A DNA stretch of 64,000 bases from Dermacentor variabilis (GCF_050947875.1 NC_134569.1:38605277-38669276), one strand, 5' to 3'; shown: positions 49,225 to 62,194, counted from the stretch's first letter. Translations and numbers: made by a program. The notes: a model not told the origin generated them from the sequence alone.

Positions 49225-50193
49225 AGCTGGAACCGCATGGCGCGTTTTTCGCGAGCGAAAAACGCGACGGGCGGCAAACGCCCGCGTTGCCGCCGACGCG
49301 CGAGCACCCGTACGAAAAAAAGGAGCGGCGCTTTCGCGCCGCGTTTTCCCGGTTGCCAGACAACATAACTCCCAAAGACCTGTATTGTCTCTGTTACCGC
49401 ATATATAATATGCCCTTAAACTTACAGAACACTACAATAAGAATAATCTGAGTGTAACTAGACAGCGACATTTCTTTCCGAAGTGTATTTATCAAGCTTA
49501 ATTTCAAGCAGCAATATTGTGTGCGAAACTGCGACTATGTACCTTCCGCATGCTGAGAAGCCGCTGCATGTTTACAACTTCACATATAAAAAGGAGGGTC
49601 GGCCGCTTACTACCGAGCAGAAGAGGCGATTGCTACTATTAACGGGGATGCTGATACTGAAGCAAGAAAAAATGCGGGTCAGGAGGTACATGTGGGTGCG
49701 GCCTGCTTGGTGAGAAGAGAGCTAACACCATACACTGGTAGTATTATTAGCAAATTGTCTTGCCAGTATTAGCGATGAGGCGCGACGCTTTTCCACTTCA
49801 GTTATTAGGGCCTCGTTGAAGGTTGCTTTGTTCATTTTAGGTGAACACGATGCGCGAACGAAATCACGGTAGCACATGTTTTCCTTGACGCGCGCGCCAG
49901 TTATGCCGAGAAAAAAAAAAAAGTTCCGCCGAGGAGGTTCCGTCGAGATGCGCAGAGAGCAAGGCCATCTGGTGGCAAAAAAAAAACCAAAATGCCACGT
50001 GACCAAATGCCACGTGACTTACCTGAACTCTGATTGGTGGACGCGCCGCGCGACGCGTTTTTTTCTACTCCGAGCAGCAGCACGCGGCGGCGCGATTTCG
50101 TGGCGGATCATGCTGGGCACGCGTCAAAATGACGCGCGCGTCCCACCATCCGCGCGTCAATCGCGCCTGAAATCGCGCCATGCGGTTCCGCCT
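49225..50193. mobile_element. PIF/Harbinger-like DNA transposon inserted in gag
   Basis: 969 bp. The ends are inverted: AGCTGGAACCGCATGGCGCG on the left and AGGCGGAACCGCATGGCGCG (other strand) on the right, 18 of 20 bases equal. TAA flanks both ends (49222..49224 and 50194..50196), the 3-bp TWA duplication typical of PIF/Harbinger. Subterminal hairpins are visible at 49245..49262 and around 49270..49295. A minus frame (50006..49722) contains MNKATFNEALITEVEKRRAS, loosely like the start of a MADF/SANT DNA-binding domain, which Harbinger elements may encode. No DDE transposase is present, so it is non-autonomous. Confidence 0.8.
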
Positions 50194-51272
50194 TAACACA
50201 CAGGCGATGCGCGACCGACGTTGTAAACCTCGGGGTCAATCCTGGGACGCTGCGAATAATAAATGCGACCTTCCGAATTCCGATTCGTGGTGGTAGCTGC
50301 ACGAGTTCGTTGATCGTGCGTCACGTCGTCGGGAAAGGTACGTCGGTGCTGTCGCAGCTGATCTACTCGACACTCTGCAACGCCTGGCATGGCGGACAAT
50401 GCGGACACAGCAGATGCATGTTCTTGAGGTTGGTTGGGAACCCACCCAAGCTGGTCGACATCCGCCCCTTTGGTGTGTCTTTCAAGTTCTTCGCGAACAA
50501 TTTGCCTTATAGTTGCCGCAAGGTCTAGTTGAAAACTGTAGTTGTCATTGTCTTCAACGCTTGCCACCGTTGTCACATTTGCTAACCTGCCGAACTTAGG
50601 CGTGATACGGCGCAGCTTCAAGGCCTCAAATGTGCGGCAATGCTTGATGAGGTCGGCGACCGAGGCGAGACTCTCCTTTCCGATTAAATAATTGTACACA
50701 TCCTCGGCTATGCCTTTAAGAAGGTGTCCAACCTTGTCCTCTTCGGACATTCGAGGATTGACCGTTCTGCAAAGCTTCAGGATTGCCTCAATGTACGTAG
50801 TACAGGTCTCACCTGGGACTTGAGCGCGCTGAAGCAATGTCTGCTCCGCCCGCTTCCTTTTCGTGGTGGAATCACCGAAGCACTCAGTAAGGTGAGTAAC
50901 GAAGCTGTCCCACGTTGTGCAGATATCTTCATGGTTCTCGAACCACACTAGCGCAGTGTCTGTGAGGAACAGAACCACATTGTCGAGCTGAGCCGTGGAG
51001 TTCCAGCCGTTGTACTTGCTCACACGCTTGTAGTGGGTGAGCCATTCCTCCACGTCCTCGCCGAATTTGCCTGAGAAAGGGCGGGGCTCCATCTGATGCA
51101 TCCAGGCGCCGGTTGTTCGAACTGGAGCTGCCAGAGAAGGCTGTTGGTCACCGCTGTGGGACATCGGGATCTCAAGTGGTATTGGGGGCAGTTGAGCGAG
51201 GCGTCGGCTCCGGCGTGGTGCTTGCTGCAGCAGCTCCGTCGTCTTGGTCGAAGTACCCCGCACCTCCACCAC
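50193..51272 (-). pseudogene. gag: Gypsy gag, N-terminal part, cut by a transposon
   Basis: This 359-codon open part of gag makes the capsid-like structural protein of the element. FSGKFGEDVEEWLTHYKRVS, ALVWFENHEDICTTWDSFVT and ETCTTYIEAILKLC mark a retrotransposon gag domain at about residues 60-220. The frame as drawn starts at GTG (51272); the first ATG is MSHSGDQQ at residue 37, so the true start is uncertain. It ends NVGRASPVC then a stop. The Cys is the first ligand of the zinc knuckle. The stop codon is made by two bases of the target duplication plus the first base of the inserted DNA transposon. Confidence 0.9.
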
Positions 51273-51277
51273 AAAAC

Positions 51278-51404
51278 TGTTACGGTTAATGTTAAACCGG
51301 CTTTATTTAAGGGACGAGATTGATGGTGAAGTCAAGATGGCGTCCCGAGGCTGCACACGCTAACGTCTTCTTCCTCTTCTGCTCGCCCGGCTCATGCCGT
51401 AGCA
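51278..51404 (-). repeat. 5' LTR of the Gypsy element
   Basis: The same 127 bp as the 3' LTR. Directly inside on minus comes GTTTTGTGGTGGAGGTGCGG, where a TGG within the first ten bases could start the primer-binding site; I could not match a specific tRNA. No TATA box is obvious in this short LTR. Confidence 0.95.
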
Positions 51405-52430
51405 ATATTATTCTAAACCTAACGGGAAGCTTTAGCTGCTACATGGAAAATGAGCAATCCTTTCTTCTGACAACCACTGCACCGCAATTCATGAGTTATG
51501 TTGAGCTTAAAAGAAACAGTTAAAACGAGAGGATTGCAGAAAGCCAATTTTTATTCAGCTTTCACTTTTTTAAATTCTAAATAAATGTGAGATTTCAAGA
51601 AACAATACTTGAAGTATACGACTCTGTATCTCAGCAACTAAAAACGATATCGGAATTTTGTAAGCTGGACCTAATATTTCATTTAATGTGGAAAATATGA
51701 TATATCATATGCCACCTTGAAATACACCACTAACTCCTGAATATGGCCTTCGCAATATCTTTACAGGCATTGTAACAACTTCACCTAAGTTATAAATCCA
51801 TACATCCAATTTGTCCGATTGAGATGCTCCAAGGGATGCATGTTATAGGGATGCGATATCAGGTTTTGATCCGAACTAACGGATTTGTAAACTTCGTACT
51901 TCTTTTTTCAGATTTACCGATTTACGATAATTCTTGTCAATAATGCAATGGCCTAAATCAAAATTATTATTGCAGCGATCAATGTGATCTAACGTTCTCT
52001 CTTGAATGCAACAATTCTCATTCAGATCGGATGAGCGGTTGAGCGATTTTCTCATAAAATCTTTTATGCATTTTACATGTATTTGAGCAGCCGGCATCGA
52101 AGAAGGGCCCGAGCGAAAGCTTCCTCTTACTGAATCACACCGGTTCTTAGGAAGCCCACGAAACATAACGCTAACTATGCGGAAGCCCACGGCCGCAGTC
52201 GTGTACAAATAATAAGAAAAGACAATGAAGAAAGGAAACCTAACGGAAGTTTCGCGGGAGCCGTTATCTCGGCCAGACATCTCACCCGAAATGCCGACGA
52301 CCTGTCCGGCAAGGTGTCCAGCAAAATTGTCGATTCATTGCTAGTCGAGCAAGTACCAGGTTGGCTTCAAGATAAGGCCGATACATAAGCGCGTATGTTT
52401 CCAAGTACCGAGGTGAAGCAACAGTCCCAG

Positions 52431-52455
52431 TGTGTGTGTGTGTGTGTGTGTGTGT
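52431..52455. repeat. (TG)n microsatellite
   Basis: A pure TG run of about 12 units. Confidence 0.95.
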
Positions 52456-55400
52456 CAATTTCAAATCTTTAAGGTTGATAGGCCACGTGGTGGCGAAAGC
52501 AGAAACTAAACGCATGTCCAGAATTCCTGGGTATGTGCTTGCTTCAATATCCGCTCGCCAGGCACGCCTTGCAATGTGTCTCACTTTCCGTCGAAATGAG
52601 CAAACACGGCAACGGAGCATATCCACACATCATGATGCAACTTCGTAGTGGCGCCTTCTGTTCACTCATTTCCGCTGTGCCGACAAGGCACACGTCGAAG
52701 GACACTGGAATAGCGGCGACATTCCTGGAACGAGCTAGTCACAACGGGTCAGCAGGGTCGTCTGCCGCGGCCCTCTTTTGTTTGTCCGGTAAAAGCCAAT
52801 GAACAAGCGCAAATCCCTCGCAGATTTAAAGGGGCTATTTAGGGAAGAGCGACTCAGCAATTTGTATAAGATTGCGAAACAAGCCTATTGCAATTCGGAG
52901 CGGCTGGAGGCACGCTCCGCCTCACAATACTCATGCAAACTAGCAAAGGCTAACTTCCGTATGTTCAAACGATCCTCGACTCGAGGCTCTTCCTCAACTC
53001 CATGATAATAATCATGATGATGACTGCGATGATTATGGTGATTATGATTATTACGATGATTATGATTTATTGGCATCCCCTTCTAAACGGGGTGGGGACA
53101 GAAGATGGCCACAGCCTGCTTGAGCCGTGCCGTGAGAATGAAGCCCAGCGACAGCGTCTGCCGTAGATTGTTCGAGTGTTGACTGGAGGAAAGTTCCAGA
53201 ATACCGGGGGGAGAGTCGTACCTTCAAATTAGTAACGACAGTCGGCTGCGTGTTAATAAGGGAGGAATGCTCGCCCATTGGGCGCGTTACTAATGACTGT
53301 GCGAATCTTCCGTTCAATTAGCGTCACGTCGAGAGAATTCAAAATTTGAAAACCACGCGCAGTTATGGTTTTTCGTACAAACCAAGCAAGATATGCAACG
53401 TGCAGAATCAACGTTGGTGGCGACGTGGGACAGCACCAGGACTCGGACGCACTCTTCTTGTGTCCATATCCCAGTGTTGCGCTGCACTTCATTCCTATCC
53501 AATACGTCCTGGTATTCAGTCCAATATATATTCATGATTTCTCCGAATTCAGCGGCAGAAGGGAAGTGACCGGTGGGACGTGCGATGCAGCTGTCTATTA
53601 TTAAAGGTTGTTGTGCCAGTCTTCGTGAAAAATTTTAGGCTTCCCCAAGGGCTTGCATTCTTGGATTGAACATGTCAAGAAAGTTTGTAAACGCCTCGGC
53701 GTAAGTGCTGAACAGATACACGAACTTCGTGTGGGACAGACTATGAATGCACACTATAGCGTGCTTCAATCTTCATGTAAAATTATGATTCGTTATGGTA
53801 TAAGGACATACGGTTGCTATTCTCCCATTCACCAGAAAAAGAAAGTGGGATGGCGATTCAACTTCTAGTTGAAGTTGAATAAAGTTTTCCTAAACGAGTC
53901 GGGCGGAGATTGGGACGCAGTAACTGGGCGTGCGCCTTACTTTATCGCATCACTCTTCGCGTAATGTGAGTGAGAGGAGCGTCAGATATATGTTACTGCA
54001 CTATTTGGGATCCGCCCGCATTTTGACGTATGATGACGTGTTAAATAATTTTACATAATTTCCGAGATTTAACATGTCATCACTACGATTCGGTTATGAG
54101 GCAGGCCATTAGGGGGAAAAGCGTCCATGACGTAACGATCACAATATCAGGCTTCTGTACTAGCTGTCGTCTGGACAAATTAATTGGTTTGTTGAACTCT
54201 TACGCCAAACCATGCCAAACGATCAGATAGTGCGAAGAATTTCAAGTTCACGTACGCCGCTCCTCTTAGCTGAGTAAAATCTGATACAGCCAAAATGTTT
54301 CACAACACAAACACACACACGTCTAATGATTCATGTCGCGTGTTTGCGCAGCCGAGAGAAGTTTCCGCATACTGTAGCCACCGCTGCACCTAAAGGCTAC
54401 ACAGTGGTTCTTCAACGATCTCGTATGAATTGACATCCATAAATTCCATAGAGAAGGTACTGAAATATCTCCAAATCGTTCCGCATCGCGCGACAACAAA
54501 GTCAATCAGCGGCGTGCCAGCTCGCACAAGCCAGAAAGGAGGAAGGACTTCCCACGCCTGCTTTCCTCCTCGCCCGATGAAAAGGTATATACGTGCTGTT
54601 TATGGCTACCAACATCCGAATGCCTACCATATTCCCGAAGGAACGCACTGCGCCTACCACCAAAAGCATCCTTCAGTCCGTAGCTAAAGTGCCGGGTTTG
54701 CCCCGGAAGTGTATTCCTGTAGAGGAAGCTTAAGGGGCTAACGCCCACCATGCTACTACGATTTTACATGTCTTGAACTGATTCATCTCGTGCATTTACA
54801 TATGAAATTTCTGCGTGGCCTTGTTTAAAAAAAAGAACTGACGTCACTTACGTATTCTGCGCACATATATATAATTTACGTCAAAACCAAGGAAGCAGTG
54901 GCAGAAGTCTCCGGAAATTCCTTTTCAAGCGACAGTCAGAATTCATGCAGAATTTTTAAACTCAATGATTATACAAACGAAAATGCTTCCTGGAGCAAAA
55001 AAAAAAAAAGAAGGACACGATCACATGTAACTCGAGGCAGGTGCGCCAGCCAGCAAGCATGCTCACGAGTTCTCATTACGCAAGCAGAAGAAACCGCATC
55101 AGTGGTGCTCTTTCATATAAGCACCTTGAATTGGAAAAACATTTTTATTGTCAAAAATGTACGTTGAATAAGCTGAACTATTTGCTGCGTTTGTGTTATA
55201 AAATTTAATTCTAATTGTCAAAGCAAAAACTGAAGGGAGGTCTTCCTCTCGGATGGAAGAAATACAAAATATTATACTGATGCCTTTTAAGCAAGGATCC
55301 TAGGACAAAGCAAAGAAGTCGCAGTTTCGCCCGAAAGAAGACGCATCTGTTGCGATAGCAAGTTAGTGGACCGCTATACGAAGCAATGATAGTAGTTTCA

Positions 55401-55694
55401 TCAGCCGTTTAAACTTGTAAACATAAGCATACTAACTAAATCAACAAGCATGGTGTCTCGCGCACACAAGCCAAAATGAACACATCTGATTCGATGATCG
55501 CGAAAACTCGCTCTCAAAACACTGCAGTGAGGAAACGTGGCAGCAGCAGCGAACGACTTGTCCTTCGCGCAGCTGCTCGCATCAACGCGAACTAAGTCCC
55601 GAAAACGCAGCGCAGCCTGGACTCTGTGCCCGTCGCTGATGGCTTTCAAGATACAGAAGCCCGGAGTAGAACGCGCTCCCTCTCTCTTCCCTCT

Positions 55695-55713
55695 CCCCCC
55701 CCCCCCCCCCCCC
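55695..55713. repeat. Poly-C run, 19 bases
   Basis: A single-base tract between TCCCTCT and GCCTGCC. Its length may be unreliable in assembly. Confidence 0.9.
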
Positions 55714-56159
55714 GCCTGCCGAAGCCTTGCGCGCGGCGGAAGGCGGCGCGGTACCTCCCCGCTTTCGGCCGCTGCGTGCGTGAGTTTGAGCCGCGATCGC
55801 CGGCTCACCCTCGCAAGCTTTCACCTACACAGCATACGTCGCGCGGCGACGATTTTGCTGCCCTTGCATTTTGCCACCCTTGGGCGTTGCGCTGCTGAGC
55901 TCAAGGTCGCTGTGGCGGCCGCGGCGATGCAGACGGGTGCACATACATAGCGCTGAAATCAGCGCTGAGTGTGTGCACTCGTCTCGCACTTGTCCTTTGC
56001 GCTGTTGAAAAAGACAGTATTATGTATCATTCCATGTTATTTTGAATATATATTTGTTTTTATCATGGTTCTCGCCGAGTGGCCGATATCAGGGATACAG
56101 GTAGTGCAGTAGCGTGCAGGTCATACCCGAGCGCATGACGAATATCGAAATTTAAAAAT

Positions 56160-56395
56160 TACCTTAATCAAGTTCGGGGGGCTACGTATACAAAAACCAC
56201 GATATTATTGTGAGGCACGCTGTAGTGGGATCTCCTGATTAAGTCTGACCGCCTGGAGTTATTTAACGTGTACCCAATGCGCGCTACAATGGCGTTTTTG
56301 CATTTCGCCTCCATGGAAATGCGGCCACCGCGGCCGCGATTCGACCCCGCTTCGTCGCGCTTAGCAGCGCAACGCCACAAGCACTATGTCACCAC
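56160..56395 (-). mobile_element. tick SINE, near full length
   Basis: On minus: TTGCGCTGCTAAGCGCGACG, GGGGTCGAATCGCGGCCG (B-box), TGGCCGCATTTCCATGGAGG, CGAAATGCAAAAACGCCATT, ATCCCACTACAGCGTGCCTC, then AATATCGTGGTTTTTGTATA. Together with 11124..11362 it retains the tRNA-like head. Confidence 0.8.
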
Positions 56396-59300
56396 GGCGG
56401 GTGACGAAAATCGAAATTAATGGAAAATGAAATGGAATCTTAGTAAAAGCAGCCTCAGATGTCGTATTCAGTGATTACTACATTAAAGGGACGGAACTGC
56501 CGGTTCATTCTTCCGACAGGCACGTCCATGAATTAGACGCACGGATTCCCCTCGTTTCGCAGACTAGCTACTTGCGGCGAGATCCGAAGCTCTGTACGCT
56601 CAAATTGCAGAATATTGTCAGAATCGCCATCCTGTCATCTTTGAATGGCGCAGAGTGCGGCTACAGCTCCTCTGAATGTTTCAAAACACCAACGTTGCAG
56701 AAATTCACAACACGGCGGTATTGGAGAGTGTCCACAGTAGCACTCACGGTCCGCAGAATGAATCAGTAACTCTTTCTTTCACGTCACTCCACAACACAAT
56801 AGACTGTTCGGCAATATTAGCCTGTTCGTTGATGTCAAGAGCGCTTGCGCGAAGATCCACGCCCGAGGCATTTGTCGGCTCTGAAAGGCGGCGCATGTTT
56901 TGCTCGAAAGAACTACGTGGTTTGCTCAGGAAAAAAAAAACACGTAGTTAAATTGGTGTGGCACATTGCTGCTAACCTTACTTTCTTGCATGTGCCTGCG
57001 CCTCTTCTACGTGACATTGTAGCATCTCACTGTATCCCCTGAATGGGAAATGTTCGTGCAAAAACCATTGACGATGATTGTCAATGTAAGTGAACAGTGA
57101 ACAGTTTATAGATAGCTATTCGCGTCATAAAATAAATAATTATAAAGAAGAAATGGTAAGAATTTATCTGTAATGTCAGCCAATTATAACTACCTTTTAA
57201 ATATTATTGTAAATATTTCTCTTTTTAAATTAATACTTTAGATTACTTCCGCATCCTTTCCGACTAACAAACCGCCCTATAACCGCTGGGCTCTTGTCCA
57301 ATTCCCTGTAGTGGACGAACGCAATCATTTGAGGAAGCAGGTAACAAATATAAACACACTAACTCTAATGTGATCCATCCGCATCGTGGGTACGAGCCAT
57401 GTGTTGACACCACCACAACAACAACAAAGAAGATGGTGGTATTCATTGTGGGAGAATAGTGATGGCGTAGCAAAGGAGTTCAAAGCCGAAAGAATCGCTA
57501 AAGTTTGCAGTCTTCTCTTCTTTAACGAGCTGCAGCTTCATTCCAGTTAAACCATAGCCTTATTTCGTTTACTTAGCGTTTACTTAGCTAGGCTTTTAAG
57601 GTTTTTTGTTGCTGAGAATAGCTACACAAGCGTAATGTAAGTTTTATCTAGTTTTACGCAATTCCGAATAATCTACATTATCTTGTTTATATGTTTAGAA
57701 TGTTTCCTTTGTCCACACACTGCTAAATTATTTTATTAAAAAAACAGCAAGAACGGGGAAATATCTGTAACATATATTTTCTGTTCCCTTCTGTTTTCTG
57801 TTAGCTTGTTTTTCTGTGATATCACCAAAATAATTTCTTTAGTGTTTTTCTGTAATGTTACAGAAAAGCATGGCTATATAGTTCACTTCATTAGGGAGTA
57901 ACTTTTACTCCGCGCACTGGAGGCCGCTTTGATGATGTACCAGAGAAACGATTGGATGGAGCTGTAACAGGTTATAAACATATATATATAAGCACATTAC
58001 GTACAAAACGAGATGTAACCGCTTGACAAGACATCTATCTGCGGTGCCAAAACACCGGCCACTACGCGACACCACACAAGTATCAACTCTCCAAGTTTAT
58101 ATAGCCGCGCTTTGATTGTCATGAAGTCGCCATCATTGCAGCTGTATCTGTATCCTATTCAGAAAATAAGACCGATTGGATCGCGCATACGTGATCTATC
58201 TGCCTATACTTGCGTGGCAGATGAAACAGCACACAAACTTTGATTGAGGCTAGTAACGGGACGGAACAAATCTCATTTCGCTCACAGTATTGACGACAAA
58301 ATTTTCACTGGGCCGTATACGGGCGCAATTTCTCTGAAAGTCAGGAAGAATTCTGTCGTTTACCTTAAAGAAAAAAGAATTTTTGAAATTAAATAATTTG
58401 TTTCGTTTATTGGAAGAAACTTTCAATAGTAAAAGTAGGAATGTCCCGTTCTTTCAATGTTTTCTTTTTTCTCGCATTGATTTTTTACAGCACGCACAAG
58501 TGCTGATTCTGACACTTTTTGACACACAATGCACCAGCAGGCGTGTTTCAAACTGGAGCGCCATGCGGTGGGGCGTGGATGTTGACCTTTAAAAAATCGC
58601 AAAATAAAGAAAATCGACTGCTGCGCACTGCACGTCGCGCAAGAACACCGCTACGATAATTGTCCTATATGATTTACGTGGTATTACAAGCGGAGGTCTT
58701 CGACTGCCCTTTTATCGCAGTGCCCTCGTGCTGAAAGTTTCAACAAGTTCGAATCAGCCGCTGTTGTGTCGTTATTGTGCCCGAATGCCCGCTTTCGTGA
58801 TGGCATGGTCGCCCTTCACGCGGTCGCACCAAAGGAGCCAGCCAAGGAGCAGCGTGGAAAGCAGCAGGATTTAGGCGTGCCGGACTCCCCTCGTTGAGTA
58901 TGCCCCTCTTCATACAGCGTCGTAAAACATGGGCAATTTTCTGTTGCCTGCTTGTGTGGCAGGCGTAGCTAACTGCGTAGTATGTGCACACGAAGAGTGG
59001 AGGCACTTATCCCACTCGGAGTATCGAGCTACCTTAAGCGCTATATTACCATGGCCGTTGCATAACACGGGTCACTTTATTGGGCTTTTAATAGGATATA
59101 GCCCTTGCGTGTAGCTCAATGACTGTGCTACAGCTGATCGCCAGGCGAGAGGGGCCACCCTCATTAAACTTTCATTTCTCTTACAACCCGTCCACCATGA
59201 AGTGAGCTGCAACATCCGTCACTTCAACGGAACTGCCGTATAGCGCAGTGCTTAGAACACCTCGCTCGCAAATGAAAGCCTATTCTATTCATACATATGT

Positions 59301-61998
59301 ATACAGTCGTGTTCGGTTCACCGCGGAGGTAAATTTGTCTAACAAGTGGGTCATTACTGCGTAGATGAAGTCAATAACAAATAAATGTTGATTGCCCAGC
59401 TTCGTTCAAAGTGATTTTAAAGGATTCAGGCAATTAAACGACTGCAGCTACAACCACACAGTGTGCATATATGCACAGAAACACCACTACTATACCGGCA
59501 GCACAGTCATTGAGATTAGCTTTCTCCGCCAATAGAAGCGTAAAACTCTTCCAAATGGTTGCTACGTGCGTGTACGACGATCAGGCACGTCAACAGAAGC
59601 AGCTCGAGTTCCCTCTAACACCTGCCGAATTTCTAAGCGCATTTTCTTCTTCGGGATCTCGTAAGATGACGTCCGCCCCGGAGCGAATAATGCAGTTTCC
59701 ACTTCGGTTTGTGTCACTGCGTCAATGGCTGTTGGCTCGTGCAGGGCGCGCCTCGCTCTGAAGCCGCACAAAAGCACAGCGAGCACGTACACCGCTCGCA
59801 AAAGAGACGCGCTTCTTGAGAATAAAACAAACTCGCTTTAGGTTTATGAGCAAGCCACGATTTTTCTCAACGCATGTAGTTTCGCAGCAGTGCGATAATC
59901 AGTGTTTCATCGACCGCTCGACCCAGTGGTGAGGATTAAAAGAAACAATTTCTTGGGCGAACGGATTCGGAAAGCCTTTCCGAATTAGCACGAGCACCTT
60001 TGTGGATAAGTTATGTAATTTGTTTCGCCAAGATATGCTGTCACCGAGGTTCGTATTCGCAATTTGGCTACTGAGAGATGTCGGTGGAGGCTTTAAACAC
60101 CATAGGAACGCCGACTGAAATTTGTTAAGGGAACTGGACCCGATCCGTCAGTCGAGCTCATTGTATGAGCGTGGCGTGAAGAGTGTCTCCCTATCAAGCG
60201 TATCTCGGAATTCCAGCTTGCGCCGTGTATATTTGACAGTTCTTGGCTGGGCTGGCTGTGCACTTTAAGTTAAGCAGGTTGCCCGGAGGGACGGGGATGA
60301 TTACGAGGGCGAAGGGACTGTTCGCTAAAAACGGATTGCCTACTTCAGCAATTTCATTTAGGAACTCAGCAGCGATACGTTTTTTTTATTACCATATTGA
60401 TGATCCGATTGCTTCCGGAGCACTGAAATGACACGCCATTCTGTGCCGAGATTTGCGAGCTGTGGTCGCATTTCTATGGATAACTCCAAGCGATTCGAAA
60501 TGAGAGCCTGTCGTCCCGAGGAGCTAGAACGTTCGGCGATAACAACTCTCGGAGCTTATAAAATTACCGAAATACTTTCGGAATGCCCTACATGTGAGCT
60601 TGTTTCTAATGACCTGAGCGAAAATCAATTTTTCCTGTATTTTGTAGGGACAAGGGTAAGGTGGGGCTAGGTGTGCAGGTGTATATCTGTTGGAGAGGAA
60701 GCAGGGAAGATGAAGATCAGAAGGGCCTCGTTCCTACATACGCTTGTGCAAGTTTATTTTGTGGGATTTGGCATTAGGTTGTCTCTTTCACTGAGTGCCG
60801 ACGTATACCGGTGTGTGAGCAATAGCCAGAATGTATGCGCCAGCTGGCAGCAGCAGCAGACGCAGCCCCATCTAGGCGAGCTGTTTCACGCGTGTTATCG
60901 TAACATACGGAGCCCGTATATTTCATTTGTTTTCTTTCGCGTTCCTGCTTTTGCGTTGGTTAGAGGTTCTCGTGCGCCCCGCAGTGAGGAAGGGAATTGA
61001 TGCCTCCAGTGAACCCCTTCTGTTGGATCCAGTAAAGTTATCTTTATCCAAATAAATCTGGAACCTCAAAGCTCCTTTTTTATGTACCTTTCACAGATGT
61101 TTCCTCTGTTTTTGTTCTTGCCGCCGCCGGTGCTGCTGCTGTTGTTTTCTGTTTCGTCGATTCCGTTCTGCGTTCCGCGTCATCATTCGTTCTTAAGTTT
61201 CCACTTGAAAGCGAATTCGCATAATGTTGCGTTCGTAATCACCGTCTGTTATCGGTCTGCAGTGTTCCCTAGTAAGTTTCGACTGGCATTTCTCTAACTT
61301 CTATAACTTAACTGCAAACGTGTTTCACCCCAAGTACAATTCGACAAACAACCGAAAAGATATAACACAATAGTAAACAATGTACAAGCCTTCAGTGCAC
61401 TTGCGCAGAATTCGGGAGCGATGTTCTCAGAAGTGTAAAGTCAACTATAGTGTTGCAATGAGGGCTTGTTGTTGCATCTTGGAAAACTATTGTAGTGTAT
61501 ACGGACAGAGGACCGCGAGCAGGCACATGAAATACAAAAAATGGGCCCTGTCTGGGTCTTTCATGTTCCTTCTTGCGTCCTCCATCTGAAGCGCTGCAAT
61601 AGTTTTCTCAGAACTGTGTCCGTGCCGTATATTGTGGAGCTACTAGTTCGAGAAAAACGTGCTTTCCGCACTTGCTGCGGCATCCACTGAGTACAACCGC
61701 CTCCTGTATTTTTTTCAATGCTAGCCCAGTGACTCCAAAACTGGGGTCACTGACAAGGCTCCACTTTCCGAGTAGTCGGTCACAGTTTGTAGGGGCATGG
61801 CTAGGGTCACGTCAACTATCATCGCACGCGATCGCACATCATGCAGAAGGCACGGAGGGGGCACTGAGAGGCACCAGCACTCAGCGGGAGTGATCGATGC
61901 AAGGTCGATCCAAACAGGTCGCGAAGCATAGGGCGAAAAGCGTTTCAGAACAAATTGTCGCCCACGTCAGCAAGGGTGGTTGGTCGGTCGGTTGGCTG
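56396..61998. other. No recognisable gene over 5.6 kb
   Basis: Only short frames. A segment at 57345..57425 (GTGGGTACGAGCCATGTGTT, then CACCACAACAACAACA) resembles 31259..31345. AATAAA at about 61051 follows GTAAAGTTATCTTTATCC and could mark a transposon 3' end. TATATATATA lies at 57979. Frames such as 60671..61000 (109 codons) and 59471..59761 (96 codons) show no domain, signal peptide or conserved motif. Confidence 0.4.
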
Positions 61999-62043
61999 GT
62001 TTGTTTGTTTGTTTGTTTGTTTGTTTGTTTGTTTGTTTGTTTG
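61999..62043. repeat. (TTTG)n microsatellite
   Basis: About 11 TTTG units. It could be the (CAAA)n tail of a minus-strand LINE starting to the right, but no LINE sequence was recognised there. Confidence 0.9.
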
Positions 62044-62194
62044 AGACCTGATACGTTAGTTATTCAGCAAGAAAAGGGCCGTTTAAGAAAGGTGAGAGGA
62101 AAAACCAGCACAAACGCCTGTTCACATGGGGTGACAACGTTTTAACAGAAAACAGGCGTTCATATCTTGGCTCCCAACTTCTATAAGCAAACTA

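Larger units (their letters stand above)
45237..51404 (-). mobile_element. Young Gypsy (Metaviridae-type) LTR retrotransposon
   Basis: Two 127-bp LTRs in the same orientation are identical by eye and flanked by ATAT (45233..45236 and 51405..51408), a 4-bp target duplication usual for Gypsy. The order on minus is 5' LTR, gag (broken), a short gag/pol overlap, pol, 3' LTR. The domain order protease-RT-RNase H-integrase defines Gypsy rather than Copia. No env-like frame follows pol. Without the internal 969-bp transposon and its 3-bp duplication the element would be 5196 bp. Identical LTRs imply a recent insertion, later silenced by the insertion in gag. Confidence 0.95.
51409..56159. other. No recognisable gene over 4.7 kb
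   Basis: Short frames only. A plus frame at 53653..53868 (SWIEHVKKVCKRLGVSAEQ, IRYGIRTYGCYSP) may be a decayed LINE segment after the RT box, but this is weak. A hairpin and AATAAA follow it (see findings). GATTATGATTATTACGATGA lies near 53040. Frames of 135-137 codons on opposite strands overlap at 55401..55950 around the poly-C run without recognised domains. Confidence 0.4.

Noticed and set aside
49876..50196. 106-codon basic plus frame within the Harbinger-like element
   Set aside because: It depends on A-rich runs and the GC-rich terminus and matches no transposase or DNA-binding domain.
55401..55950. Overlapping 135- and 137-codon frames on opposite strands around the poly-C run
   Set aside because: GC-rich low-complexity sequence; Pro/Gly runs come from the C tract and no domain is present.
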